64,000 nucleotides of DNA, from NCBI RefSeq assembly GCF_003253705.1, contig NZ_QKYU01000003.1, positions 178,342 through 242,341 of the forward strand, read 5' to 3'. The notes beneath the pieces were generated by a model. The model was not told the DNA's origin. It made no database searches and saw only the letters and a program-made list of their open reading frames with translations. Shown piece after piece: positions 56,125 to 64,000 of the stretch (the stretch's first letter is position 1; the number at the start of each line of letters is the position of its first letter). This stretch comes from Humitalea rosea. Its GTDB lineage: Bacteria > Pseudomonadota > Alphaproteobacteria > Acetobacterales > Acetobacteraceae. Made by a program: the position numbers and the translations under genes.

Positions 56125-57288
56125 ATGACGCCGGATGCGGGCCTGCGCGCGGTGCTGCTGCCGGGCCTTGCCGCCCTGCCGGAAGCCGCATGGGCCGCCT
56201 GCCTGCCGGATGAGGCCGAAGGCTGGCGCTATCACCGCGCCTGCGAGGCCGCGTCGGGTCCCCCGGCGCGGCCCATGGCGGCGGCGGTGTTCGACGCGGC
56301 CGGGCTGGTGCTGGCCGTGCCGCTGTTCCGCCTGGCCTACCGGCTGAATACGCCGCTGCAAGGCCGCCTGGCGCGGCTGGCGGGCGGGCTGGAGCGGCTG
56401 CTGCCCGGCCTGCTGGAGTGGCGCATGCTGGGCGTCGGCTCGGCGCTGACGGAACGCTGCCCGGTGGCGCTGCGCCCCGGCCTTGCGGACGGCGCGCGCC
56501 GCCATGCCGTCGCTGCCCTGCTGAAGCTGCTGGAGCAGGAGGCGAAGGCCAGCGGCGCCAGCGTCCTCGCCGTCAAGGATCTGGCGGCGCCAGAGGCCAA
56601 GTGGCTGGCGCCCCTGCTGCGCGAAGCGGGGCATGCCACCGTGCCGAGCCTGCCGGTCGCCGTGCTGGACCTGTCCGGGATGGACGAGGCCGCCTACCTG
56701 CAAAGTCTCTCCGCCGCCACGCGCAAGGATCTGCGGCGCAAGCAGCGCAGCCGGGCGGTGCTGCGCATCGAACATCGCGACAGCACCGAGGGGCTGAGCG
56801 CGGCGATCGAGGCGCTCTACCGCAGCACCCAGCAGAACAGCCGGCTGCGCTATGGCGATTTCGAGGATCTGCCGCCGGGCTATTTCGATGCCGTCACGCG
56901 GGATGCGGCGGGCCGCGCGCATCTGGTGCTCTACTGGGTGGGCGAACGCCTCGCCGCCTTCAACCTGCTGCTGCTGCAGGCGGATCGCGTGATCGACAAG
57001 TTCCTGGGCATGGCCTACCCGCTGGGGCGCGAGCACAATCTGTATGGAGTGAGCTGGATGGAGAACGTTCGCTTCGCCCTCGCCACCGGCCGGCCGCTCC
57101 TGCAATTCGGCCAGACCGCCTATGCCGAGAAGCTCCGGCTCGGCTGCCGCCTTGTGGGCTCGACGAATTTCGCCCGGCTGCGCTGGGGCCCGGCGCAACC
57201 CCTGCTGCGCGCCGCATCCCCCTGGCTCGGCTTCGACCGCTGGGACCCCGATCTGCGGGCCGCGCGGCGCATGGCCGGGGCTGCGTGA
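56125..57288 (+). CDS. FemAB/GNAT-fold N-acyltransferase
   Basis: A 387-residue protein with the double-GNAT architecture of the FemAB / CAS-like (COG3146-type) acyltransferases. Recognisable are YLQSLSAATRKDLRRKQRSR near residue 192, AAFNLLLLQADRVIDKFLGM near 278, and SWMENVRFALATGRPLLQFG near 311. Such enzymes transfer an aminoacyl or acyl group to an amine acceptor, often in cell-wall or lipid building. The substrate is unknown. It starts 9 bp after the hydrolase gene, and its stop overlaps the kinase start (GTGA). Confidence 0.72.
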   Translation: MTPDAGLRAVLLPGLAALPEAAWAACLPDEAEGWRYHRACEAASGPPARPMAAAVFDAAGLVLAVPLFRLAYRLNTPLQGRLARLAGGLERLLPGLLEWRMLGVGSALTERCPVALRPGLADGARRHAVAALLKLLEQEAKASGASVLAVKDLAAPEAKWLAPLLREAGHATVPSLPVAVLDLSGMDEAAYLQSLSAATRKDLRRKQRSRAVLRIEHRDSTEGLSAAIEALYRSTQQNSRLRYGDFEDLPPGYFDAVTRDAAGRAHLVLYWVGERLAAFNLLLLQADRVIDKFLGMAYPLGREHNLYGVSWMENVRFALATGRPLLQFGQTAYAEKLRLGCRLVGSTNFARLRWGPAQPLLRAASPWLGFDRWDPDLRAARRMAGAA

Positions 57289-59078
57289 GGCGCCCTTGCG
57301 GCCTCGCCAGGCGGGCGGCCGGGCGGGCCGCCGGACTGGTCGCGCGGACGGTCGCGCGGACGGTCGCGGGGCTGCGGGCCATGCCGCTGCGGTGGCAATT
57401 GGTGATGGCCTTCCTGTCGGTCAGCATCGTCCCGGTGCTGGTGGCGAGCCTGGTCGCGGCACAGCTCATCTCCGGTCTGTTCCACGAGAACATGGAACGC
57501 TGGCTGGGCGATGCCGCGCGCTTCGTCGCGGCGCGCGCCATCGAGGAGACGGAGGATTCCGAACGCGCCGCCGGCATCGTCGCCACCAGCCTGACCATCG
57601 ACACGGCGCAGGGCGGCAGCACCGCCATGGACCTGTCGGCGGAGCTTCTGGCGCTGGCGGGCTACGAGGTGGTGGCGGTGTATGACGCGACCGGCCACGT
57701 CATCTATTGGCGCGGCGAGGCGGCGCCGGGCGACTGGCTGCCGCGCGAAGATGCCTCGGGCTTCTTCCTGGTGTCGGAGGCCGGGCGCCCCTCGCTGCTG
57801 CTGGGCGCGGCGCGGCGGTTCGTCTCCAATGGCGAGGCGCTGTTCGTCTTCATCGGCGACCGCTGGGACCGCATCATCATCGACCTGCCCGGCGCCAGCG
57901 CGGCGCTGCAGGTGCGGGCCTTCACCGTCTCCGGCGGCCGCGCCGTGCATCTCCGCACGCCCGGCATGGAGCCCTGGCTGGTGCCGCGCAGCGTGCTGGA
58001 GCGCATGGCCGCCGGCACCGACAGCATGGTGGAGAAGGTCGCCACCGGCGACACGCTGGCCAGCGGCTTCGCGGCGCTGCGCAGCGCCTCCGGCCAGCTC
58101 GTCGGCATCGTCGCCAGCCGCCTGCCGAGCGACATCTCGCCCTTGTCGCATATCCGCACGCAGGAATTGTTCGTCATGCTGGCGCTCGGCGCCGGGCTGA
58201 TCTCGACGCTTGTGGCGCTCGTGGTCTCGCGCTTGTTGTCGAGCCCGTTGCAGGCGCTGACGCAGGGCCTGCGCCGCGTCGGCGATGGCGATTACGCGGC
58301 GCGGATCGAGGGCGGGGGCAGCCGCGAATTGCTGGAACTGGCGGGCGGCTTCAACGCCATGGCCGAACAGCTCAACGCGCTGCGGCAGCGTGAGGCGCTG
58401 ATGCACAGGCGGGAGCGTTTCGCGGCACTGGGCGAGGCGGCGGCGGTGATCGCGCATGAAATCCGCAACCCGCTCGGCATCATCAAGACCTCGGTGGAGG
58501 TGATCGGCATGCGCGGCGCGGTGCCGGCCGACAAGGACCGGCTGATCGGCTTCGTCATCGACGAGGTGCGACGGATCGACGGGCTGGTGCAGGACCTGCT
58601 GGATTACGTCCGGCCGAAGGAGACCATCCGCATCCCGGTGGATCTGGGGGAGGAGATGGACCGCGTGCTGGATTTCGTCGGCCCGGAACTAGCGGCGCGG
58701 CAGATCGTGCCGCTGCTGCTGGCGCCGGCCACGGACACCATCGTGCAGGGCGATCCGGCGGCGCTGCACCAGGCCTTCCTGAACGTGGTCATCAACGCCA
58801 TGGATGCGATGCCGGGTGGCGGGCGGCTGACCGTGGCGGTGGCGCGCGAGGGCGAGGAGGTCGTGGTCTCCATCGCCGACAGCGGCGGCGGCGTGGACCC
58901 TGCCATCCGCGACCGCATGTTCGACCCCTTCGTGACCGACAAGCCGCACGGCACCGGCCTCGGCCTTGCGCGCGTGCTGGATGTGGTCGAGAGCCATGGC
59001 GGCAGCGTGGTGTGCCAGAGCACGCCCGGCCAGGGCGCCACCTTCACCCTGCGGCTGCCCGCACATGCGCGGATCTGA
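57285..59078 (+). CDS. Membrane sensor histidine kinase (NtrB-like)
   Basis: Two-component sensor, about 597 residues. Two membrane helices (near residues 42-65 and 300-325) enclose a periplasmic sensor domain of about 235 residues. HAMP follows, then the phospho-accepting His391 in VIAHEIRNPLGIIKTSVEV and the ATPase boxes NVVINAMDAM, SIADSGGGVD and GTGLGLARVLDVVESHGG. The GTG at 57285 overlaps the FemAB-like stop; an ATG at 57381 is the alternative and shortens the basic N-tail. It pairs with the NtrC-type regulator 3 bp downstream. A periplasmic input fits sensing of envelope state. Confidence 0.92.
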   Translation: MRRPCGLARRAAGRAAGLVARTVARTVAGLRAMPLRWQLVMAFLSVSIVPVLVASLVAAQLISGLFHENMERWLGDAARFVAARAIEETEDSERAAGIVATSLTIDTAQGGSTAMDLSAELLALAGYEVVAVYDATGHVIYWRGEAAPGDWLPREDASGFFLVSEAGRPSLLLGAARRFVSNGEALFVFIGDRWDRIIIDLPGASAALQVRAFTVSGGRAVHLRTPGMEPWLVPRSVLERMAAGTDSMVEKVATGDTLASGFAALRSASGQLVGIVASRLPSDISPLSHIRTQELFVMLALGAGLISTLVALVVSRLLSSPLQALTQGLRRVGDGDYAARIEGGGSRELLELAGGFNAMAEQLNALRQREALMHRRERFAALGEAAAVIAHEIRNPLGIIKTSVEVIGMRGAVPADKDRLIGFVIDEVRRIDGLVQDLLDYVRPKETIRIPVDLGEEMDRVLDFVGPELAARQIVPLLLAPATDTIVQGDPAALHQAFLNVVINAMDAMPGGGRLTVAVAREGEEVVVSIADSGGGVDPAIRDRMFDPFVTDKPHGTGLGLARVLDVVESHGGSVVCQSTPGQGATFTLRLPAHARI

Positions 59079-59081
59079 GCC

Positions 59082-60476
59082 ATGCCACGCCCGATCCTGA
59101 TCATCGACGACGAGGCGAGGCTGGCCGAGGTGATCGCGGTCGCCCTGCGGCAACGCGGTTTCGCGACGCATTTCGTCGACAGCGCGGCCAAGGCCCTCGC
59201 CTGGCTGGACGAGGGCAACCCCTCCCTCGTGCTCACCGACCTGCGCATGCCGGGGATGGATGGGCGCGCGCTGCTGCAACGGCTGCAGGCCGCGCGGCCG
59301 GAACTGCCGGTCATCGTGATGACCGCCTATGCCTCGGTGCGCGATGCCGTCGCCTTGGTGCAGGACGGCGCCTTCGACTACATCTCCAAGCCCTTCGAGA
59401 TGGAGGATGTCGTGGCCACGATCGGCCGCGCCCTCAAGCTGCAGGAAGCCGAGGCGGAAAATGCCCGGCTGCGGCAGGAGCTTGAGCAGAACTATGATTT
59501 CGGCAGCCTGATCGGCACCAGCCCGCCGTTCCAGGCGGTGTTGCAGGGCGTGGCGGAGGTCTGCGCGAGCCGCGCCACCGTGCTGCTGCAGGGCGAAAGC
59601 GGCACCGGCAAGGAGCTTGTGGCGCGCGCCATCCACCGCAACAGCCCGCGGCGGCACAAGCCCTTCGTCGCGCTGAACTGCGCGGCGATCCCCGAGGCGT
59701 TGCTGGAGAGCGAGTTGTTCGGCCATGTGAAGGGCGCCTTCTCCGGCGCCGTCGCGGCGCGGCAGGGGCGTTTCGCCGTGGCCGATGGCGGGACGCTGTT
59801 CCTGGACGAGATCGGCGACATGCCGCTGGCCCTGCAGGCCAAGGTGCTGCGCGCGGTGCAGGAGCAGACCTTCGAGCCGGTGGGAAGCAGCCGCACCGTG
59901 ACGGTGGACATCCGCTTCATCGCGGCAACCCACCAGGACCTGCGCCGGCGCGTGGAGCAGGGCGCCTTCCGCGAGGATCTGTACTACCGCCTCAACGTCT
60001 TCCCCATCCAGGTGCCGGTGCTGCGCGATCGGATCGGTGATCTGGAGGTCCTGGCGCTGCATTTCCTGAAGCGCCATGCGGCGTCCATGGGCAAGCGGCT
60101 GGACGGGTTCAGCCGCGCCGCGCTGGCGGCGATGACCGCCTATGCCTGGCCCGGCAACATCCGCGAATTGCAGAACTGCGTCGAGCGCGCGGTGATCGTG
60201 GCGCGGGGCACCGGCGTCGAGGTGACGGACCTGCCGCCTTATCTGTTCGAGCGTAGGCCGCCGATCGGCCAGGGGGTGGCGCTGGGGCAGGCGGCGGGGG
60301 GCGCGGTGAACCTGGAGGCCGAACTCGCGCGCATCGAACGCGCGCTGCTGACCGAGGCTCTGCGGACGACCGGCGGGGTGCAGGCCAGGGCGGCGGAACT
60401 GCTCGGCATCACCGAACGCAGCCTGTGGCACCGCATCAAGAAGCTGGAGATCCGCATCACCCGCACGACGGATTAG
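59082..60476 (+). CDS. NtrC-family sigma-54-dependent response regulator
   Basis: Enhancer-binding transcription activator, 464 residues. The receiver has Asp53 in [13 protein letters not shown] and a lysine in ISKPF. The AAA+ core has Walker A GESGTGKE (171-178), the sigma-54 contact loop GAFSGA (218-223; usually GAFTGA), and Walker [14 protein letters not shown] near 240. The Fis-type helix-turn-helix ([21 protein letters not shown]) ends the protein. It follows its kinase by 3 bp and is last in an operon with a sigma-54 promoter, so positive autoregulation is likely. It may also act at 48903. Confidence 0.95.
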   Translation: MPRPILIIDDEARLAEVIAVALRQRGFATHFVDSAAKALAWLDEGNPSLVLTDLRMPGMDGRALLQRLQAARPELPVIVMTAYASVRDAVALVQDGAFDYISKPFEMEDVVATIGRALKLQEAEAENARLRQELEQNYDFGSLIGTSPPFQAVLQGVAEVCASRATVLLQGESGTGKELVARAIHRNSPRRHKPFVALNCAAIPEALLESELFGHVKGAFSGAVAARQGRFAVADGGTLFLDEIGDMPLALQAKVLRAVQEQTFEPVGSSRTVTVDIRFIAATHQDLRRRVEQGAFREDLYYRLNVFPIQVPVLRDRIGDLEVLALHFLKRHAASMGKRLDGFSRAALAAMTAYAWPGNIRELQNCVERAVIVARGTGVEVTDLPPYLFERRPPIGQGVALGQAAGGAVNLEAELARIERALLTEALRTTGGVQARAAELLGITERSLWHRIKKLEIRITRTTD

Positions 60477-60697
60477 CTCAGGACTCCTTCTTGCGTCCCG
60501 AGCCGCTCTTCTTCCCCCGCCATCCTGCTTGTTCACGGTGGCCCAGGCCCTGCGCTCGGCCTTGCGTTCCTACGTGCCGGTGTATTTGGCCGTGTCGCCA
60601 CGGGGCAGGATCGGCCTCCCCTCGCGGAGCCATGCGCGCTCCCATCCGCGAGACGCCCGGGCTGCCGCCGGGTGCCTGCCGCCGGGTTGCCTGCCGC

Positions 60698-62326
60698 TCA
60701 GGCCAGGCGCCAGTTGCCCGCGGGCGTCATCTTGTAGGCAAGGCCAGGCTCGTTGCGCGTGAACGCCTGCAACTGCTCGGCACGCAGCACCGTCGCCGCG
60801 GCCCGGGCGGCCTCGGGCGTCGCGGCCTCGGCCAGCGCGGCGACCACGTGGCGGGTCAGCAGCCCCGGCCCGGTGCCGTTCCAGATGTCGATGGCCGCGC
60901 CATCGGCCTCCCGCAGCCGCGCCGTGACCTCGGCGATGGCCGCCCCCAGGATCGCCGAGCGCGGCCGCGCGCCGATCAGGCAATTGTTCAGATAGGCCGG
61001 CGACAGCGTCGCCAGCACCACCACCACCTCGCTCCGCCGCAAGGCGTCGAGCAGGGGGGCCACCGGCGCGATGCAGCGGTCGTCGGAATCGGCATAGAGC
61101 CCGCCGTGGGTGAACAGCCAGAGCAGCCGCAGGTAGTCCGATTTCATCGCCGCATGGCGGCAGCCGTCGAAGCAGCGCAGCGCGGCCTCGCCATGCTCGG
61201 CGGCGATGAAGGCACGGGCGCGGGCGAGGTCCAGCACGGTATGCGGCAGGCCGGGGTTCATCCTGGCCCAGCTTGCCATCACCTCCGCCACATCCGCCGG
61301 CGGCACCGGGCTGTCCCAGAACTGCATCACGCCGCAGCCGGGGCCCGGCAGGTGCTCCGTCCCGGCCGGTTCCAGCAGCGCCACGCGCCCGGCCAGCAAC
61401 AGCCCATCCAGCAGGAAGCAGGCGGCGGTGCTGTCGAAGGCCCGGTTGGGGCGCCGCATCCACGCCCTGGCCAGCGCGATCAGCCCCGGCCCATCCTCGG
61501 CGACGCTGCGCAGGCGGCAGGCCTGGGTCCAGGTCGCGGCGGTCCAAAGCTCACGCGGCAAGGCGTCCAGCACCGCCGCCGCCGCCACGGGATCGCCCGC
61601 CTCCATCGACAGGCGGGCGGCGAGGCCGGCGGCCTCCGGGCGCGTGTCGGCCCGGCCGGGGCCGCGCTCCAGCAGCGCCAGCGCCGCCTCCGGCCCGTGG
61701 CTGCGCAGCGCCACCTCGGCCTCGGCCTCGGCGAGGCCCGGGTCATCGGGGAAGACCTCCCGCAGCCGTTGGGCGAGGCGGGGGGCCGCGCGCATCCGCC
61801 CGGTCGTGACCAGCCCGAGCAGCAATTCCCGCCCGGCCCCGGCATTGAGCGAGCCCTGGCGCGCCAGCGGCAGCAAATGGCGGATGCGCCTGTCCTGCGC
61901 GGCCTTCAGGGCGCTGGCCCGGTTCTCGATCGCGGCCCACCACGCCGGCAGCGGGCGGGCCAGCCCGGCAAGCCGCGCCAAGGCGGCATCCTGCCAGCCG
62001 AGCTTCGTATAGGCCGCCGCGGCCATGGCCAGCAGCGGCTCGCGGCGCGGGCCCATGCGCTTGGCCGCGGCCTCGAAGGCGAGGGCGGCGAGGTGGAAGG
62101 CGCCGCCCGCGCTGGCGATCTGGGCCATGCCCTCCAGGATCGTGGCGTCGCGGCTGCCGAGGGCCAGGGCCTGGCGGAAGGCGGCCTCGGCGCTGCGGAA
62201 GCGCTGCCGCCGGCACAGCAGATGCCCCCGCGCGACATGCGGCGCGGGGTCGCCGGCGGCCATGGCGGGCGGGGCGGAGAGCGGGGCATCGCGCGGCAGC
62301 GGCACCGGGGGGTCGAGGCGTCCCAT
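60698..62326 (-). CDS. TPR-containing glycosyltransferase (DXD sugar-binding type)
   Basis: A 542-residue protein with two parts. About residues 25-300 are helical repeats of the TPR type (RGHLLCRRQRFRSAEAAFRQ, LLAMAAAAYTKLGWQDAALA). The C-terminal part carries the glycosyltransferase sugar-binding block LLWLFTHGGLYADSDDRC near residue 420, with the DSD acting as the DXD metal motif. It probably adds a sugar to a glycan or protein; the acceptor is unknown. The start at 62326 is chosen because further upstream in-frame sequence lacks domain character. The 221 bp between the regulator stop and this gene's end hold no gene that I can see. Confidence 0.8.
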   Translation of the reverse strand: MGRLDPPVPLPRDAPLSAPPAMAAGDPAPHVARGHLLCRRQRFRSAEAAFRQALALGSRDATILEGMAQIASAGGAFHLAALAFEAAAKRMGPRREPLLAMAAAAYTKLGWQDAALARLAGLARPLPAWWAAIENRASALKAAQDRRIRHLLPLARQGSLNAGAGRELLLGLVTTGRMRAAPRLAQRLREVFPDDPGLAEAEAEVALRSHGPEAALALLERGPGRADTRPEAAGLAARLSMEAGDPVAAAAVLDALPRELWTAATWTQACRLRSVAEDGPGLIALARAWMRRPNRAFDSTAACFLLDGLLLAGRVALLEPAGTEHLPGPGCGVMQFWDSPVPPADVAEVMASWARMNPGLPHTVLDLARARAFIAAEHGEAALRCFDGCRHAAMKSDYLRLLWLFTHGGLYADSDDRCIAPVAPLLDALRRSEVVVVLATLSPAYLNNCLIGARPRSAILGAAIAEVTARLREADGAAIDIWNGTGPGLLTRHVVAALAEAATPEAARAAATVLRAEQLQAFTRNEPGLAYKMTPAGNWRLA

Positions 62327-62479
62327 CAGCTGGCGGCCGGGTGCTGCATGCCTCACCGTAACATGTGAGGTTCGAGGGGATAGCCGCCGACCGGCCGGCT
62401 CACGCCAAGGTGAGGGCCGGAACGATCCGTTAAGCCTCGGGGCGCAGTCTGCCGCGCGACAGCCCGGACCCTTGCGCCC

Positions 62480-63301
62480 ATGTTCCCGAACGCCTTCGCC
62501 CCCGGGCATGCGACGCCCGTCCTGAACCTGCTCTATGCCCTGCCGAGCGGGGTGGTTTACGCCCTCTTCACCATCGGCACCGCTGGCCTCGCGGCGCTGG
62601 CCTGCCGCTTCCTCTCGCCCCTGGTGCGCTCGCGCGGCCTGCCGGGGCAGTTGGATGTGGCGCTGCGGACGACCGGTTCGGTGATGGCGGCGCTGACCCT
62701 CACCCTGGCCTTCTGCGCGGTGCAGGCCCGCACCCAGGCTGATGACGCGAGCCGCCTGGTCCATGCCGAGGTATCGGCGGTGGCGGGGCTCGCGCGCCTG
62801 GCCGAACGGCTGGGGGAGCCCGGTCTGGCGATCCGGGCGGAGCTTGCGGCCTATCTGCACAGCATCATCACGGTGGAATTCCCCGCCATGGCCGAACGCG
62901 GCGCCGATCCCGCGACGCGCCGGCTTGCCGATGTGCTGGAGGAGGCGGTCTATGCCGCCGCCACCACCGCCCCGCCCTCGCTCGCGACCGATCTGCTGCA
63001 ACAGGTGGACGGGCTCGATTCGGCGCGCGAGGACCGGCTGCACGCCGCCCGCCTCGGCCTGCCGCGGCAGTTCTGGATCCTGATCGGGCTGCTGGTGCTG
63101 CTGCTGGTGGCGACCGGCCCGCTGTATGAGCCGCAGCGGCACGTCATGGTCATGCTGGCGATCCAGGCGGCGGGGATCGGGGCGCTGATCGGCTTCGTCT
63201 TCCTGATGGACCAGCCCTTCCGCGGCCAGATCGCGATCTCCTCGGCCCCCTATGAATCGCTGACCCATATCCTGATCCATCGGATCGCGGTGGCACGGTG
63301 A
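62480..63301 (+). CDS. DUF4239/bestrophin-like membrane protein
   Basis: A 273-residue inner-membrane protein. Hydrophobic segments lie near residues 18-45, 62-80, 195-215 and 220-245, flanking a cytoplasmic helical domain (VHAEVSAVAGLARLAERLGE, TTAPPSLATDLLQQVDGLDS). The pattern matches the bestrophin-like DUF4239 group, whose function is unknown. It is divergent from the TPR glycosyltransferase across 153 bp. The start is ATG at 62480. Confidence 0.7.
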   Translation: MFPNAFAPGHATPVLNLLYALPSGVVYALFTIGTAGLAALACRFLSPLVRSRGLPGQLDVALRTTGSVMAALTLTLAFCAVQARTQADDASRLVHAEVSAVAGLARLAERLGEPGLAIRAELAAYLHSIITVEFPAMAERGADPATRRLADVLEEAVYAAATTAPPSLATDLLQQVDGLDSAREDRLHAARLGLPRQFWILIGLLVLLLVATGPLYEPQRHVMVMLAIQAAGIGALIGFVFLMDQPFRGQIAISSAPYESLTHILIHRIAVAR

Positions 63302-63388
63302 GCGCGATCCCGATGCATCCCGCCGCCGCCTGCCGCGTTTGAGGGGCGGGGACGCAGCCTCGCGTCCCGAACAGAAGGAGACGAGCTC

Positions 63389-63619
63389 ATGCTCGATCGC
63401 AGCCGCATCAAGGAACACATGGAAGTCGTCGGCTCCTGCGGGAACCATGTCGGCACCGTCGACCATCTGGACGGCGACCGCATCAAGCTGACCCGCAGCG
63501 ACAACCCCGATGACCAGCACACCTTCCTGCCGCTGTCGGAGATCGCCATCGTCGAGGCCGGGCGCGTGGTGACCAAGCACAACCACATGGACTCGATTTC
63601 CCTGCTGCGTTCGGAGTGA
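63389..63619 (+). CDS. DUF2171-family small protein
   Basis: A 76-residue soluble protein matching DUF2171 (MEVVGSCGNHVGTVDHLDGD then ITL-like RIKLTRSD and HTFLPLSEIAIVEAGRV), of the PRC-barrel-like type often found in alphaproteobacteria. Function is unknown; PRC-like folds bind RNA or proteins. It has a good Shine-Dalgarno (AGAAGGAG) and ends 10 bp before the first bases of the IS element's candidate end. Confidence 0.85.
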   Translation: MLDRSRIKEHMEVVGSCGNHVGTVDHLDGDRIKLTRSDNPDDQHTFLPLSEIAIVEAGRVVTKHNHMDSISLLRSE

Positions 63620-63629
63620 GCCGTGGCCT

Positions 63630-64000
63630 AGCAGCCTGTCGGATTCACGTCATGGATGTGGTTGCCTGGTCGGGTCTGGGTGGGTTCATGGCTGCATCAG
63701 GCGATGCAGCCTGCGGCAGTTATAGGCGAGCGCGACCAGTCCCCATTCGGCGGCGACCTTCTTCAGGCCGCGGAGGCGAAAGCGGGTGAAGCCCATGACG
63801 CTCTTGATGATGCCGAACACCGGCTCGACCGATTGCTGGCGTCTGGCGTAGCGGGCTTTGCCATCGTCGGTCTCCAGCTTGGCCTTCATGGCGATACGCC
63901 AGGGGTCGTTGATCCGCCGCTCGGGCCTGGGGTCTGGCGGCGGGCGGAAGTCATAGGGACGGTGCGGCTGCGTCGCGCCGATGGCGACCAGCGGCTCGAT
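63630..64000 (-). mobile_element. IS1182-like insertion sequence (partial, runs off the window)
   Basis: The 3' end of an insertion sequence. The left terminus is taken near 63630 (TAGCAGCCTGTCGGATTCAC), just after the DUF2171 gene, and a transposase is read on the minus strand from beyond the window to 63686. The exact inverted-repeat boundary and target duplication cannot be seen because the other end is outside the window. Confidence 0.7.
63686..64000 (-). CDS. IS1182-like transposase (partial, C-terminal part)
   Basis: C-terminal 104 residues of a DDE transposase; the reading frame is open to the window edge. The segment ARRQQSVEPVFGIIKSVMGF contains the last catalytic-domain glutamate (VEPVFG), and LRGLKKVAAEWGLVALAYN with RRLHRL is the typical IS1182-type tail. 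An ATG at 63889 is internal and not the real start. No frameshift is visible in this portion, but whether the element is intact cannot be told. Confidence 0.8.
   Translation of the reverse strand: MEPLVAIGATQPHRPYDFRPPPDPRPERRINDPWRIAMKAKLETDDGKARYARRQQSVEPVFGIIKSVMGFTRFRLRGLKKVAAEWGLVALAYNCRRLHRLMQP

Noticed and set aside
62327..63586. Extended start of the TPR glycosyltransferase at 63586
   Set aside because: The extra 420 residues are antisense to the DUF4239-like and DUF2171 genes and have no domain character.

Overview
The window is a high-GC (roughly 70%) chromosomal segment of an alphaproteobacterium, most likely an acetic-acid-bacteria relative (Acetobacteraceae, Roseomonas/Rhodopila-like). 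The evidence is the dgt-argS-SPOR-nagZ-scpAB-tatBC-serS synteny block, a two-domain cold-shock protein, a short alphaproteobacterial flagellin, a Bug-type solute-binding protein, DUF815-yajC and NDUFAF6-like genes, and a GTTC-N7-GTTC SOS box. Most genes are housekeeping, with accessory genes between them.

Layout. 1-3663: coxS(partial)-coxL-coxM, a form II CO-dehydrogenase-like molybdenum hydroxylase. 3.8-5.5 kb: HpxZ-like protein and FAD oxidoreductase, then a double cold-shock protein, a flagellin, an Asp/Glu racemase-like protein, a Bug protein, maiA, a GntR regulator with a cysteine-dioxygenase-like gene, an EamA transporter and a serine hydrolase. 13.5-27.3 kb: erpA-xthA on the minus strand, then dgt-benE, an orphan gene, argS, SPOR, nagZ, M50 protease, scpA, scpB, an ABC ATPase, tatB, tatC and serS. 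tatA is absent from its usual slot. 27.3-34.1 kb: a 2-hydroxyacid dehydrogenase, a VOC protein, DUF815-MBL-FkbM on the minus strand, yajC without secDF, sodB and an NDUFAF6-like protein. 34-44 kb: LysR regulator divergent from a tandem pair of small secreted proteins, then uvrA and ssb divergent around a LexA box, gyrA-coaD, a cyclophilin and tRNA-Lys.

44.4-49 kb (minus strand): a solute-binding protein, permease, ATPase and amidohydrolase operon preceded by a full-consensus sigma-54 promoter. This suggests nitrogen-controlled uptake and hydrolysis of a nitrogenous compound.

49.06-60.48 kb holds the most unusual locus. Two divergent sets of tightly coupled genes flank one intergenic region. 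Leftward are a HemL-like aminotransferase, a MipA/OmpV outer-membrane protein, two 4-TM half-transporters resembling ArnE/ArnF, and a DegT/StrS aminotransferase. Rightward are a MtnX-like HAD phosphatase, an arginase-fold protein, an alpha/beta hydrolase, a FemAB/GNAT-type acyltransferase, a membrane histidine kinase and an NtrC-type sigma-54 activator. A near-consensus sigma-54 promoter precedes the rightward set, so the operon probably encodes its own activator. I infer a biosynthesis-and-export system for an amine-containing envelope lipid, sugar or small metabolite; the product is unknown.

60.7-64 kb: a TPR-glycosyltransferase, a DUF4239-like membrane protein, a DUF2171 protein and the end of an IS1182-like element that runs off the window.
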